Assembly (NCBI GenBank): GCA_019925795.1
Contig: CM034313.1
Span: forward strand, 23,610,932 to 23,674,931
DNA: 64,000 bases
Source of the DNA: Dendrobium chrysotoxum
Lineage: Eukaryota; Streptophyta; Magnoliopsida; Asparagales; Orchidaceae
Direction: 5' to 3'
The first letter of the stretch is position 1, and every line of letters starts with the position of its first letter. Shown piece by piece: positions 1-11,130 of this stretch. The position numbers were made by a program, and so were the translations under genes. The notes under the pieces are model-generated. The model searched no databases and was not told the origin of the DNA. It saw nothing but the letters and a program-made list of their open reading frames with translations.

Positions 1-1980
1 TAATTTTTTTTATCATCAAAATCACAATGCTTGAACCAGGTTTGCAACATCTCCACTACGTCTTGCTCTTGTAGCTCAGGTTCACACTTCATCAAGATAT
101 TTTTCCATCTTAATATGTACTCGACCAAAGACTCTCCCGACTTTAATTTTTTAATGACCTGATCGCCCATAGTTGTATGATGCTGGGCCCTAGAGAATCT
201 TCTTAAGAATAGACTCCCTAGCTCATTAAAGGTTCTCATCAAACCATTGGGTAGATCGACATACCATTCAATAGTGATGCTACAAAGACTACTGATAAAC
301 TGACAAAATAGTAGAGTAATTAACCCTCCTGCGTTGTGACAGCTCAGTCAAAAGTGGGCGAGATGCTATCTCAAGTTTTTGACACCATTAAAGACTTTAA
401 AAGATGGTAGCACAAAGCTCTTCAGGTAAGGAACTGAGTCATATTCTTCGGGGTATGTCCTACCCTTTTGAATAGATGCAGCCCACTAGGAATGGGCGAA
501 AGCCTCCCTTACCAGATCCTTGATCATCTACTTGATATCTTTCTCGGCTGGCACTGGAGGGATTGAAGGGACTAAAGAGATTACTAGTTGTGCTGGAAGA
601 GCTCTTGGAGATGCTGGAAGGAATACTGGAGCTAACTTTGGAATTTTTAAACTTGAATCTAATCTTCTACTCTACTCAACCATTGTATAAACTGGAGGTT
701 GTGGCTGCTCAGGCTGAGGTTATTGTGTTTTAGCCAACTAACCCTACATTTTCTCAACCCTCAATAACATTTCCTCAACTTTTCTTTCCTGGTTTTTTAT
801 ATATATGTTTACTTCTCAATTTAACTAACCCATTGGAATTAGAATCAACTGCTACTGAATTTTCTTCCCTACCCAACTGATGTCTGTTGGTTTCAGCATC
901 ATTGGCTAATGCCCTGGTTTCAACCATGTTAATACTACCAGTAGTAGCTTCATCCTCATCCATCAATAAATCATCTATGTCTAGGTTATAAGCCTCCATA
1001 TCCTCCTTCTTCTTATGAATATCTTTGAGTTTCTAGACCACCTCATCGATCGGTCTACCCTCCACATACTCGGGGTCGATGGGTATATACTTAGTGTAGT
1101 CCATCATATCATGGAATTTTTTATCACCTAACTTAATGAAAATCTCTTGTATATTGAGATCTTTTGCAGACTCAAGAGATTCTTCCATCATCTGGTTAAT
1201 CATGTCTTTATTGATGCTAGGAACTATCCCCTCCCCTTCGACTGTCCCGAGGTTAGTAGTCACAAGGGAGGGGCATCGACCTTGGGGGTGATGGAGGAGC
1301 CTAAGGAGTTGGACCTCCCACATCAAGTGAGGTGGGGTCCTCACATCCTTGAGTAGGGAGCCTAGGGATATCAGTTGGTGTCTAGACATATTCATTTTTA
1401 CTGATTTTCTTCAGAATATATTGCTTCTCAGAAGACTTGGGCTTCTTACCCTTAATTTTAGTGAATTTGTTATTCTTATCCTCTCTATGAGGCTTGCCTA
1501 CGACTGAGGAAAACTTAGCAATTTTTGTAGGTGGGATCGGTGGCCTACCACTGTGATGGCAGCCCTTTCCAAATCTAGTCAAAATAATCTCATCTGTCTT
1601 AGCAGATAAGAGGCAAGGCACCTAGTGGTATCCATCCACTAACATAGAAGTAACCAGATGCTTCACATACTTCTTATTTTTTCTCACTAACTGAGGAGTA
1701 AGGTTTCTAGCTTCAGTCTTCTCTTCATTCAGGATTTTCTTTTTGAATTTATAAGAAATCACCCCCTTTAGGTGTTTCATGCATTGTTCCTTTGTCTAAC
1801 CTACTTGGGCATCATAGGTGTGAATTATGTTTCTCAGGTTTCTAGTTTTTTGAATTTGTTCTTCCTTGAGAGTATTCTTGATAGAGTAATCAACCAGGTA
1901 TGGTAGAGAGCTAGCTATCATAACAACTCTCTCATCCCCTACGGTAGTAACTCAAATTTTGAAACTCAATATGATGAGTT
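1..1980 (-). pseudogene. Ty3-type ORF1/gag remnant (Tat/Ogre-like element), runs off the window
   Basis: Read on the minus strand, the end nearest position 1 gives a gag-like stretch with the pattern FLRRFSRAQHHTT, then GESLVEYILRWKNIL, which resembles the retrotransposon gag domain (a W/F..RF core followed by a GES..EYI.RW box). Upstream (about 775-1980) is a charged, lysine-rich region of unclear function broken into frames of 74, 120 and 79 codons; it may be the extra ORF1 or the gag N-terminus of such elements. Several stops and frame changes make it non-functional. It lies directly downstream of a tRNA-Arg-like primer site and a long LTR, as expected for a 5' internal region. Protease, RT and integrase would lie to the left, outside the window. 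Family assignment comes from context plus the gag motif; moderately sure. Confidence 0.65.
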
Positions 1981-2263
1981 TCACTCAATTATGTAGGTTT
2001 ACAAAATTGATTTGAAAATCGCAAGAGTTGGGCTTGACACTTTCATTCCACCAATTGACTTGGAGTGAAATATTAAAGCATAGATGTTGTAAGAAGTTAC
2101 CTCACTCACCTCTCTTGTTAATTTTTCCCCTTTCTATTTTTGATGTTGGTCATACTCACCCAAAGATGAAATGGGTAGAGGGACCAATGGAAGGAGGCTA
2201 GTCAAAACTACTGATGCAATAAAATTTCTTAAATTAGTAAAGATGAAGAGAGAGAGAGACACT

Positions 2264-2281
2264 CCCCAGTAGAGTCCCCAT
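2264..2281 (-). other. Primer-binding site, tRNA-Arg-like
   Basis: On the minus strand this reads TGGGGACTCTACTGGGGA. It is close to TGGCGACTCCGCTGGGGA, the tRNA-Arg-type primer site known from Ogre/Tat Ty3 elements, with a few substitutions. It sits about 10 bp inside the LTR end at 2292 and upstream of gag, the expected position. Confidence 0.6.
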
Positions 2282-2291
2282 TTTTTATTGT

Positions 2292-5200
2292 GTTGGAAAA
2301 GTGAACTTTTCTTTGGTTTAAAAAGAGGAAAAGCAAATTAGAATTAAATTTCTTTGGAAAATTTTAATTTCTAGAATTTCCAATTTTGAAGTCAAACACA
2401 TCATTATGAATAATATATCACCTTGAAAGGCAAGAATATTATTCACTAATGGGTTCAAATAACAAAACTATAAATTTCATCCTAATTATAATAGTCGAAT
2501 TCAAGAAAGAACTACATATAATCCCAAAGGGTTAAAATGATATTCAATTGAGTATTTGACTTTGAAAGTCCATATGAAGCATTGTTAATTTCATATTTAA
2601 AGTCACAATAATAAATGATATATTTTCTTAAGGAAAAAAAGTATCATTTATTATCGATCATTCAAATATGATGATAATGATCATCATGGATTTTGATTTT
2701 TCCCAAATAAAAATAATGGAGTTTTGAAAATTAATATGGGGTTTTAAATCTCCTACAAGCACAAGTCCTTGTAGTTAATTATATTGTAGAAAACCTGAGT
2801 TCCCTACAAAAACTCTTGATTAAAATAATGGTAGAAATTTTATTTTTGTGATTTTCAAAGAGTGATATTAAGGGAATGGAGGTTGGAATTTTTGATAGGG
2901 ATTGGATCAAATTTGAGCACTTATTTCTGGAGGTCAACAGAGAAAACGTAGGAGGCATTTAGAGATTCTAAAACCATTCAGAAATACCTCAGCCTATCCT
3001 ATGTTTTGGGCTTTAAATTTTGGATATGAAAAGATTATAATTTGAGTTGATAATTTATTAGAAGGTTGGGATTATATTCTCGGAGGTTGGGGTCTTATGA
3101 TTTTGAGTCTTTTAAGATCCTAAATCTAATTTAGGCACTAAATAATAGTACCCTAAACCTAGCTATTATACTACAAATTTTGACTGACCCCGGCCTGGAT
3201 TGGGGAGCCAACTAGCCACCTAGACATTTTAAAACCATGAATCCAATCTATTTATAAAAGATTGATGGGCTATTGATTAAGTTTTTAGGAATTAGGACTG
3301 ACGTCTAGAGCAGGCCCTAATTGGCCCCTTGACTTATATATGATAATTATGACTTAAAAATGTAATTAAAACTTTATTGACTCTTTAATTTGTTTTTAAT
3401 GTAATGCATGCTAATCGACCTTTGAATGCATAAAATTAATATGAAACAGTTTTAAAATCAGGCTAAAAAAATATATTTTTACTATAGATTACACAATATT
3501 CCCTTGATAGAACTACACCATAATAGGCCGGGTGATCTCCCAGAACCTACAGGCGGGGAGATGCTAATAAGATAGAGACAAATTTAATACGAATGCATGC
3601 GAACTCTTAATAATCAAGAGCTTACTTCTTAAATAATTAAAATATCTATGTAAGCCTAAAAAAATTATATGATTTGAGTAGGAAAAGTTTTTAAGCGTAC
3701 CCTCACAAGCCTCCATAAAATTTTAGGTTAAAATAAAAGTGGCATGCAAGAAAGAAACCTTAAAAAGTAGTCAATTTCTATAGTGTAAATAATATAAATA
3801 ATTAAATCAATCAATTAAATAAATTTATTATCCATCTAGTAAGTACCACTTAATTTACAACCCAAGGTCTATATAAATTAAAAATGTCTGAGTACCATTA
3901 ATAACAACCTGGATTCTAATAATAGAGATGATGCATGTAACTTTGAGAATGGGATGTTCTCTAAATCTTCACTTCTTAATCCTTCTGTGAGCTTCTTGGA
4001 TTCATCATAGTTAAATACTCTGTGAGCATCCAGATCGCTCTTAAATTTTAATTTTGCCCCCTTAAATTTAGCCTTGCATGTGCATGGCCACCTTTAGAAA
4101 ACTCTGTGAGCATCCAGATTACTTCTAACCTTGGGGTAATCTAACACCCATCACATCAATTCATAGATTACATAAATAAATTAACACATAAATAAATAAT
4201 CACATTAATCAATTATACAACCAGCATATAATGAAAATCATGGAAAACTCGACACACAAGTAACAAAAAAGTAAACATAGGCCAAGCTTAGAACTAGGGT
4301 TGGTTATCCTAGCAAACCATCTTAAGTGCGTGTAGTAGGCTGTGTGACATGAATATGTCCTATGTTAGGTAATTAGTTGAAGTTATCTAATGTTTTGATT
4401 TATTGAAGGTTAAATAAAATTTTTTATTTAAGTTTAAGTATTAATGTTTTAATGTTAATTTTAAAATATATATTTTAAGTGTTGAGTGATTACTACATTT
4501 ATTTACACGAGGGCCGCGAAGTTTATTTCACGTTCCTTAGGGGTTAAGTTAATAACCTCGTAGGCTCGGGTTACCTAATAGTAACTAGTATGGATTAATT
4601 GATTGAAATTAAAGGGGTTTATAAATTTTAATTAAATTGATTGGTTACTAATTTGAGAGATTAAGTTAATTAATATTTGCCATCAACCGATTCGTGGCAT
4701 TGCCATAGTGGGCTTTAGGATGAAACCTCCTTAGGACACGTAGCCCTATAGCTCTAGAAAGTCTAGCCTATAAACCATATTGATGTAGTTAAATTAGAGA
4801 TTTACATTTGATTAAATAATTAATAATCAATTGACTTTAAGATTTTACACTATATTAAATTTGTTCGTGGCATTATCACAGTGGGCTCGAGGATGAAATC
4901 GCCTTAGGATATGTAGCCTCGTAGCTCAAGATAGTCCATCCTAAAAACTTGAACTTTGGAGTGCTTATTGTATATTAAGAGATTGGTTAACTAATTTTAT
5001 TAATCAAATTGATGTTTTCTGGAATTTTAGTTAATTATTAAATTTTTAGAATTTTTATGAATTATTTAATGCATTAAATTAAGGGTTAAAACTTGAATTT
5101 TTAAATTAAATTAAGTTCTAAAATTTTAGTATTTTTCCTAAATACTAGACCCTAAGATGAGTAATCAGATACTAAGTTTACTGTAATTAGATTTTTTAGA

Positions 5201-7130
5201 TTAAGTTATAAATTTTTGAAGTTTTCACTCAAATTTAAACTACGATTGACCAAAAAATTGACTTTTGACATCAACTTATTTCTAGAGATTTGACATTTTT
5301 ATTAAATACTAAACCCTAAATGGAGTCTAATCCCTTTGAGTTTGCTCAATTTATAATTTTTTAGAATTAATTATGATTTTTGAAAGTTTGAGTAATTAAT
5401 TAAATTTTTAAATTGGTTAATTAAAAGGCTTTTAATGATTTTGATCCAAACCTATTCCAAACTTCTTGAAATCACTCCCAAAGGTTAGGGAAGACCCATG
5501 GGAGTGTTCTCAAGCGTTTGAGATTTATTTGGAATTTTAAAATTTTCTAATTAATTAAATTAATTAAATATTAATTTCTATTAAAAATTAAATTAAGGTC
5601 ATAGGGTCCTATCAAGGGACTTTTAATTTTCCTAGGTAGATCATAAAATCTGGTCAGTTTGATATATTATTTGTATTTTTTATATTTAATTTGAATTAAT
5701 TATAATTTTTGGAATTTTCAAGCTTAATTAAGGGGTTAATTTTAACTTAATTAAAATTTTCATTTAATAATTTTTAAAATCAATGAAATCCTAACCTAAG
5801 ATAGGTAATGTCACTAGGGTTTTGTGTTTTGAATTTTACCCCTATTGGGTGTACCTTTTAATTCTCTAGAATTTTCCTAAGTTACTCAACATTATCCTTA
5901 ATTTTTGTCCTTAGATTTCACTGAGTTATATGGGGTTAAAATTAAAGTTTTCTAAACCTTATCTCTCACATACAATCTACCACACCAACCAATCAAGTAC
6001 CTAAGGCTAAGTGCATAGAAAGGGGTGAATTTTTAAATGCTTGGGTTAACCCATAACCCAAATGTTTAAAAAAAAACTCCACCATCGAACACTTCCCCAC
6101 ATCATTTAGATTGAGAATGCTATGGCAAAAAGAAAATATACCATAGCCTTGATTAAGCAAAAAAAAAATGCAAGCCACTAATGCTTAAGGAATGATTATG
6201 AAAAGCAAAATAATGAAACATATAGAAATGTCCTAAATGCTTGCCTTAGATTTGATTAATTCATTTCGTTGGTGATCATGCTCTATTCAATGATTTAAAT
6301 TAAGAGTTTGATTGAGTGGAGAAATGTCAAGATCAAATCCAATGAGGTTTCCCAAAATAAAGAGTCGATTATGAAGTATAATAATGTAAAATCAAATGGC
6401 ATTAAAATATAATTCAAAATTTTTTGAAAAATTCACTAGAGGTAGTGAGTGACATGCCAAATCATACTGCCAAATTTTAAAATAAATGGGTGAGTATTAA
6501 AGGAGTAATCAAGGAAATTAAGAAAATAGTCATGCAGAAATTGTTCCCTAAATACCCACCACCTAATTTTCAAAATATTTTTATAAAAAGGGCTTGAAAT
6601 TATGAGCAATTTGAGTGGTTGCTCATAATTTTTTGCTACATATTTAATTTTTTATAAATTTTAGAAAATTTTGTAATTAAAATAGATTTTAAAATAGTTT
6701 TAATTAAAATTGGGGCCAACGGTGGCTGCGGCGGTTGATTCGAACCTCTACATGGCGTGGTAATCATTTGTAATGATTACACGGCGGTCCAATCATTGTA
6801 AATGATTGGGAGGCGGTAACGCAGATGAGGTAATGACTTATCTGAGTCAACAGATGTCGCGTGCCGTTTGATCATTTGCAGTATCAAATCAATGGCTCAA
6901 GTCGAGCTGGATGGAGATCTGAATGATGGAGTCAACCACACAGTTCAGACTAACCATGGAATAATGAGATCTAGACAATTAATCACAAGAACGATGGACC
7001 AGATTTCATACACTTATGTTGGCTAATGGATAACCCTGGGAATTGAATAATTGAATCATTCTCTTAAAATATACTCAATCATTTTTCATAAAAAATTGAA
7101 ACAAAGCATTATGAAGTGAAGAGCATTGAT
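2292..7130 (-). mobile_element. Long LTR of a Tat/Ogre-like Ty3 retrotransposon
   Basis: The low end is the LTR terminus: the minus strand reads ...CCAACA, then a short spacer and the primer site. The body is AT-rich and non-coding. Segments recur in the same order and orientation at about 11130-12690, 33130-35500 and 59690-64000. Shared landmarks include the block around 3500-3620 (60500-60640 in the right copy) and the block around 4290-4370 (11440-11510, 33830-33890 and 61670-61750). A length of nearly 5 kb fits Ogre-type LTRs. The upper boundary is uncertain because I could not find the terminal TG or a target duplication; 7130 is where homology to the other copies stops being obvious. 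Confidence 0.6.
6760..6809. promoter_or_regulatory. Two adjacent perfect hairpins with an HD-Zip-like core
   Basis: 6760-6780 is a perfect 9-bp stem with a 3-base loop (gtaatcatt TGT aatgattac). 6789-6809 is a second 9-bp stem (ccaatcatt GTA aatgattgg). The second contains CAATCATTG, the pseudopalindrome bound by plant HD-Zip II proteins. GC-rich CGGCGG-type sequence separates and flanks them. If the LTR starts near 7130, they lie in its U3 promoter part. Binding is inference. Confidence 0.4.
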
Positions 7131-8167
7131 GGGGATGTGTGTTTTTTAGATTAATTGAAAAGCTATTTTAACCCAAATGTGTAGAGCTAGGGTTCAGCTT
7201 TTACCAAAATTTAACCAGTGGATTTGGATGTTCTTGGGCTTGTTGAGCTTGTAGACTATCCATGAATATTTCCCTAGAAGGGATCGAGGGTTGAAAATGC
7301 CTGAATCACAAGCAATATGGCCTGGACGGACTAGATGCCACCTATCATTAGAATCTCACCGCCGGTGACCATTGACTGGTGGGTTTTGGATGAGGGGAGG
7401 TAGAGGAGTTGCTCGAGGAGTGAAATGAAATAAGAGATTCTTTGGAGAGGCTTGGGGGTTGAGTGTGCTTAGAATGAGTAAAATGTGTCCTCTTAGGTAT
7501 TTTGATCCTTAGCTTTTAGTTTGAACGATTGAGATCAATTAGGGACCTTGTTTAGATGAGGGACACTTGGAAAGTTGAGTCAAAGGCCAGGTCAGGCGTC
7601 AATGATATTTGTGGCTTGGGCATGAGGGGGGGGGGGGGGGGGCACTTTGCTCAAACTGGCTAAACCAACTATTGGAGGCTACTTAGGGGCTGCTCAAGAG
7701 AGTAATAAAACCTATGCGAGTGGATTATAGTAGCTGGAATGGAGGGAAATGGTTTGGGAAAAGTGTGACCATTTGGAAGAGTTTTGAGCTTTGTTGACTG
7801 GTTTGACCATTCAACTTGGTCAAAGTGATTTGATGTGGTATCTAGAGGGTTTGAGTTATTGTTGGAATGGATTTAAACGGGGTTTAAAGGTATAAACTTG
7901 ATGTTTGAAGGAAAGGATCAATATATAATGGGGTTTGACCACTTCTAATGGTTTAACCAAGCCAAATCAACCATGGTTTGACTCATGGTGAGTTAGAAAA
8001 TGTTTTAGCCATGTATTGGAGTGACTTTAAAGACTTGATAAGGTTTGAATGAATTGATTTAATTGGATGCATTGGTTTGACTCAAGTGTTGACCTAGTTT
8101 GACAAAAGCTAGGTTTAGTTAACCAAGTCAACTATTAACTAGGTCAAAGTGGTCAATCAATTTCAAG
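7131..8167. other. Non-coding repeat-derived sequence, TTGAC-rich
   Basis: I see no coding sequence here. The stretch carries an 18-base G run (7626-7643) and, from 7780 on, about ten TTGAC/GTCAA motifs. Its style matches 9987-11130 on the other side of the copia fragment, so the two may once have been contiguous or belong to the same repeat family. Confidence 0.4.
7626..7643. repeat. Poly-G run
   Basis: About eighteen consecutive G bases follow GAGGGG-like sequence. It could be a sequencing-length artefact in part. The LTRs of the copia family here also carry G runs, but this one lies outside a recognised LTR end. Confidence 0.8.
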
Positions 8168-8586
8168 TCTTCATAGTTGTGCAAGAGAATGTTCAATCTA
8201 GTTTATTTCACTTCATTCGTACCTTCATATGTGATGCAAAGCCTATCCCAAATTTCTTTTCCTGATTTATAGGTAGACACACGTATGTAATCTTCTGACT
8301 TTAAAGCATAAAAGAAACTATTCAAACACTTAGCATTCAGTTGAGCTAATTCATGTTCTTCTACAGTCCAATTTGCAAAATGTGTTTGAACTCTTATTCC
8401 TTCTACAATCCTAGTAGGTTCAGTATAACCATCCTGAACTAACATCCACATGCGATAGTCAAGTGATTGCAGAAAAGTAGACATGCAAGTTTTCCAAAAA
8501 TCAAAAGAGATATTATCAAATAATGATGGTCTAGTGATAGAGTATCCTTCCATAGTATTTCTATTTCCAAAATTAGCCATGATCAA
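8168..8586 (-). pseudogene. Copia (SIRE-like) gag N-terminal fragment, UBN2/DUF4219 type
   Basis: The minus strand opens with an ATG near 8581 and runs about 127 codons open, with the copia gag pattern: GYSITRPSLFD, then a LQSLDYRMW motif, ...EELAQLNAKCLNSFFYALK and EIWDRLCITYEGT. The same motifs recur in the full element at 54781-55158. Gag packages the element RNA in cytoplasmic particles. The coding sequence stops abruptly at 8168, where the matching sequence in the full element would continue with the rest of gag. That missing next piece is found at 12702-13190, on the wrong side of the LTR. The fragment is therefore truncated, not merely mutated. Confidence 0.85.
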
Positions 8587-8624
8587 AATTTCAAAAAGTA
8601 TTTAAAATAATTATTTTTGAAATT

Positions 8625-8637
8625 GGCTCTGATACCA
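8625..8637 (-). other. Primer-binding site, initiator tRNA-Met
   Basis: The minus strand reads TGGTATCAGAGCC, complementary to the 3' end of plant initiator tRNA-Met. It lies two bases inside the LTR end, as in the full element at 55204-55216. Confidence 0.92.
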
Positions 8638-8756
8638 CTTGAAAGTGCAAATAGGTTGTTAGACCTATTGCTCACGTCCCTAGGCTAACCAAGAGGGGGG
8701 GGGTGAATTGGTACTTTTAAAAATTACTCTTGATATTTTGGAAATTTTTAAAGCTA

Positions 8757-9715
8757 ATCGTACAGTACGATATCACTTCGTACAGTACGAACAGAGATAA
8801 TTTTGGCTCTTTTGTTCAAACGCAGAAATTCAACCACAAAGAAAATAAACAGCAGAAAAATAAAAATACAGAAAATAAACAGTGAACAGAGAACGCCAGA
8901 ATTTATAGTGGTTCGGTCAAAACACGACCTACATCCACTCCCTAGAGACTCCTTCTCTAGGTATTGCACTAAACTCAAGTGAATCTCCTTTTGCCCCCAC
9001 AGCAAGGCGGAGAAGCCTTTACAAACTCTCTTCCACCAACCCCGGTGCGGCAGAGAACCGTCGTCCTTTTCACCTTCCAAGTGTGGTAGAGAACCGTCAT
9101 TCTTTTCACCCTCCAAGTGCGGTAGAGAACCAAAATCCTCTCGAACAATGCTCTTGCAAAAGCCTCCAAGGAACTAGGAAGATGCTTGAAGAACAAGTAA
9201 CATAAATCCTCTCAATTGGATAACCTTGTGAATCTCCTCACTATTCTCTCTTGAAAGATCTCTCAAAACTCACTCCCAAACACTCTCCCAATCACTCTCC
9301 TTTCACTTCCCAAAAGAATTTTCGCAGGAGGGTCATTTCTTCAGTCAGTTTTGAGTCATTTTTATACTTGGGACAAAAAAAACCATCCAAAAATAGAAAT
9401 TTTAAGTTAAGTCCGTTCCGATCGTCCCGTACGATCTAAGATTGTACCGTACGAATAGTTCAAAAATATTAAACAATCCGTCCCATACGAATAATGAGAC
9501 GAAACGAACAGAGAGCTTCGTACGAACTGTTCGTCCCGTACGAACGCTTGGACGAACCCAATTTTAAGCAGTTCATACAGCAAAACTCATGTACGAATAG
9601 TATTCGTACTGTACGAACATGCCTTAGAAAAATTTTCTTGGAATGTGGGTTCTTTTTGGAGGATATATTCTACAGATCGTCCCGTATGATATCAAATCGT
9701 ACTGTACGATCAGTT
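8757..9715. repeat. Scattered CGTAC palindromes inside the LTR
   Basis: Inverted motifs of the type TCGTACaGTACGA occur at 8758-8791, 9415-9465, 9520-9545, 9590-9620 and 9677-9710. Similar but more decayed motifs occur in the other LTRs of the family. This is the best preserved set. Confidence 0.75.
9359..9366 (-). promoter_or_regulatory. Probable LTR TATA box
   Basis: The minus strand reads TATAAAAA about 620 bp into the LTR, at the same relative place as the TATA box at 56001-56008 in the full element. It precedes the transcribed R/U5 part containing the short repeats and the G run. Confidence 0.5.
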
Positions 9716-9986
9716 TAAAAATTTAAACTTTTTACTCCCCTATTGTGTGTGTGTGCACAGTTTTCCAACTTACAATCACACTCTCTCAGACTCAAGAAAA
9801 AGAAAATTTACAGATTTCATTTATAGTGGACAAGTGAACTTGAAGTCTTCAACAATCTAGAGTGTGAATTTCCTGAAAAATACTTTAGTACACACAACAA
9901 AAACTCAAATATATGTTAGAAGATGAATTAGACAAACAATAAGATTTTGTAATCATCAAAAACATAAACTTGGATTAGAATTCACA

Positions 9987-11130
9987 TGAACAAATCGATT
10001 CACACAAATCACAACAGATTGAGGGTTGAGGGAGTTGATGTTGAATTAAGCAAGGTCAACTATGTCAGATTGGGTCAATCACTAGCTGAGGGGCCAATGA
10101 TGATTGATTTGGAGCATAGGGATCCTAGTGATCTGATTTGGATAATGTTGAAGTCAAATGGCCAATGCATTGTGCTAGACTGTACAGTAGACCCGAGGGT
10201 CACGAGTTAAGGTTGATTTGGTCAACCATAGTTGACCTGGTTAACTAGATCAAACTAAGAGTTGGAATTGTGCCCAACAATGGTGAAGTCATTTAGGTTA
10301 AAAATGACCATTTAGACCCTTGAGGGGTAATTTGGTCAAAGTGAGTTGACCTGGTCAACCGTGTATGACCAAGGTTTGAATTTAAGTCCAATGCACTCCT
10401 AATAATATTTAGGATGCATTAGAGGAAGTTTCAAGGTTTGATTTGACTGGGCTATATTGAGGTCTGGAGAAAATTCCAATTTTTCCCTTAAAGGGCATTT
10501 TAGTCATTTTGACCCTCGGTCAACTAAGGGTTAAACTAGCTCCACCAAAATGCAATTTAATGTTCAACATGTCATATCAAAGGCTATGGACATGGTCAAG
10601 GATTTTGGGAAAGGTCCCAGGGTCAAATTCCAAAACGTGAAAGGTCTAGTGGCATAGATTATAAATATTTAAAAGTTTTGTAGCCTTTGGATTTTAATTG
10701 AGTTTTTAGGGTTAGAGTTGCCAGATTAAACTCAAATTTGGAAGGTTGATCCTAGGGACATACCTAATCAATATGCAATTGGCAGATTATAAATCAGGGG
10801 GTCATTTGACTGGGTTTTGAAGTGGTTAAAAAATCATTCAAAAGGGGTTTCAGGATAAGGGCCCTTAACCATGGATTTTAATCTAAATTTTTGAATTTGA
10901 ATTAGACTTTGGGTTTGATTGATTGAATATGAATTATCCATATCAATAATAATCAAATGAAAGATTATTGATGATTGGATATGATTGAAGCTTGATTGAA
11001 GGCTGGATTGAAGGTTGATTGAAGATGGAATTGAGATATGGCTAAATCTGGATGATTGATAACTACCGAATTATCAACCATCAGATCAACACATAGATGT
11101 CTAGATGGATCTTGATGACCTCATACAAAA
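9987..11130. other. Non-coding, TTGAC/GGTCAA-rich sequence
   Basis: No open reading frame has recognisable content. It has about thirteen TTGAC/GTCAA motifs between 9990 and 10630, some arranged as perfect palindromes (10220-10237 and 10345-10359). It begins directly at the LTR end at 9986. It resembles 7131-8167 in style. Confidence 0.4.
10220..10237. promoter_or_regulatory. Palindromic double W-box
   Basis: GGTCAAC CATA GTTGACC is a perfect inverted repeat with a 4-base spacer. Each arm contains the WRKY-type W-box core TTGACC. A second one at 10345-10359 is GTTGACC T GGTCAAC. Protein binding is inferred from the motif only. Confidence 0.4.

Larger units (their letters stand above)
8640..9986 (-). 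mobile_element. LTR of a truncated SIRE-like copia element
   Basis: This 1.35-kb LTR starts TGTGAATT on the minus strand at 9986 and ends ...CTTTCA at 8640, followed by the tRNA-Met primer site and gag. It shares with the other family LTRs (30745-32022, 44515-45263, 45707-47193, 55219-56768) a G run next to GTGAATTGG, a run of GTGCGGCAGAG-type short repeats (9020-9150) and many CGTAC-containing palindromes. No polypurine tract or second LTR belongs to it, so only the 5' end of the element remains. Confidence 0.85.
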
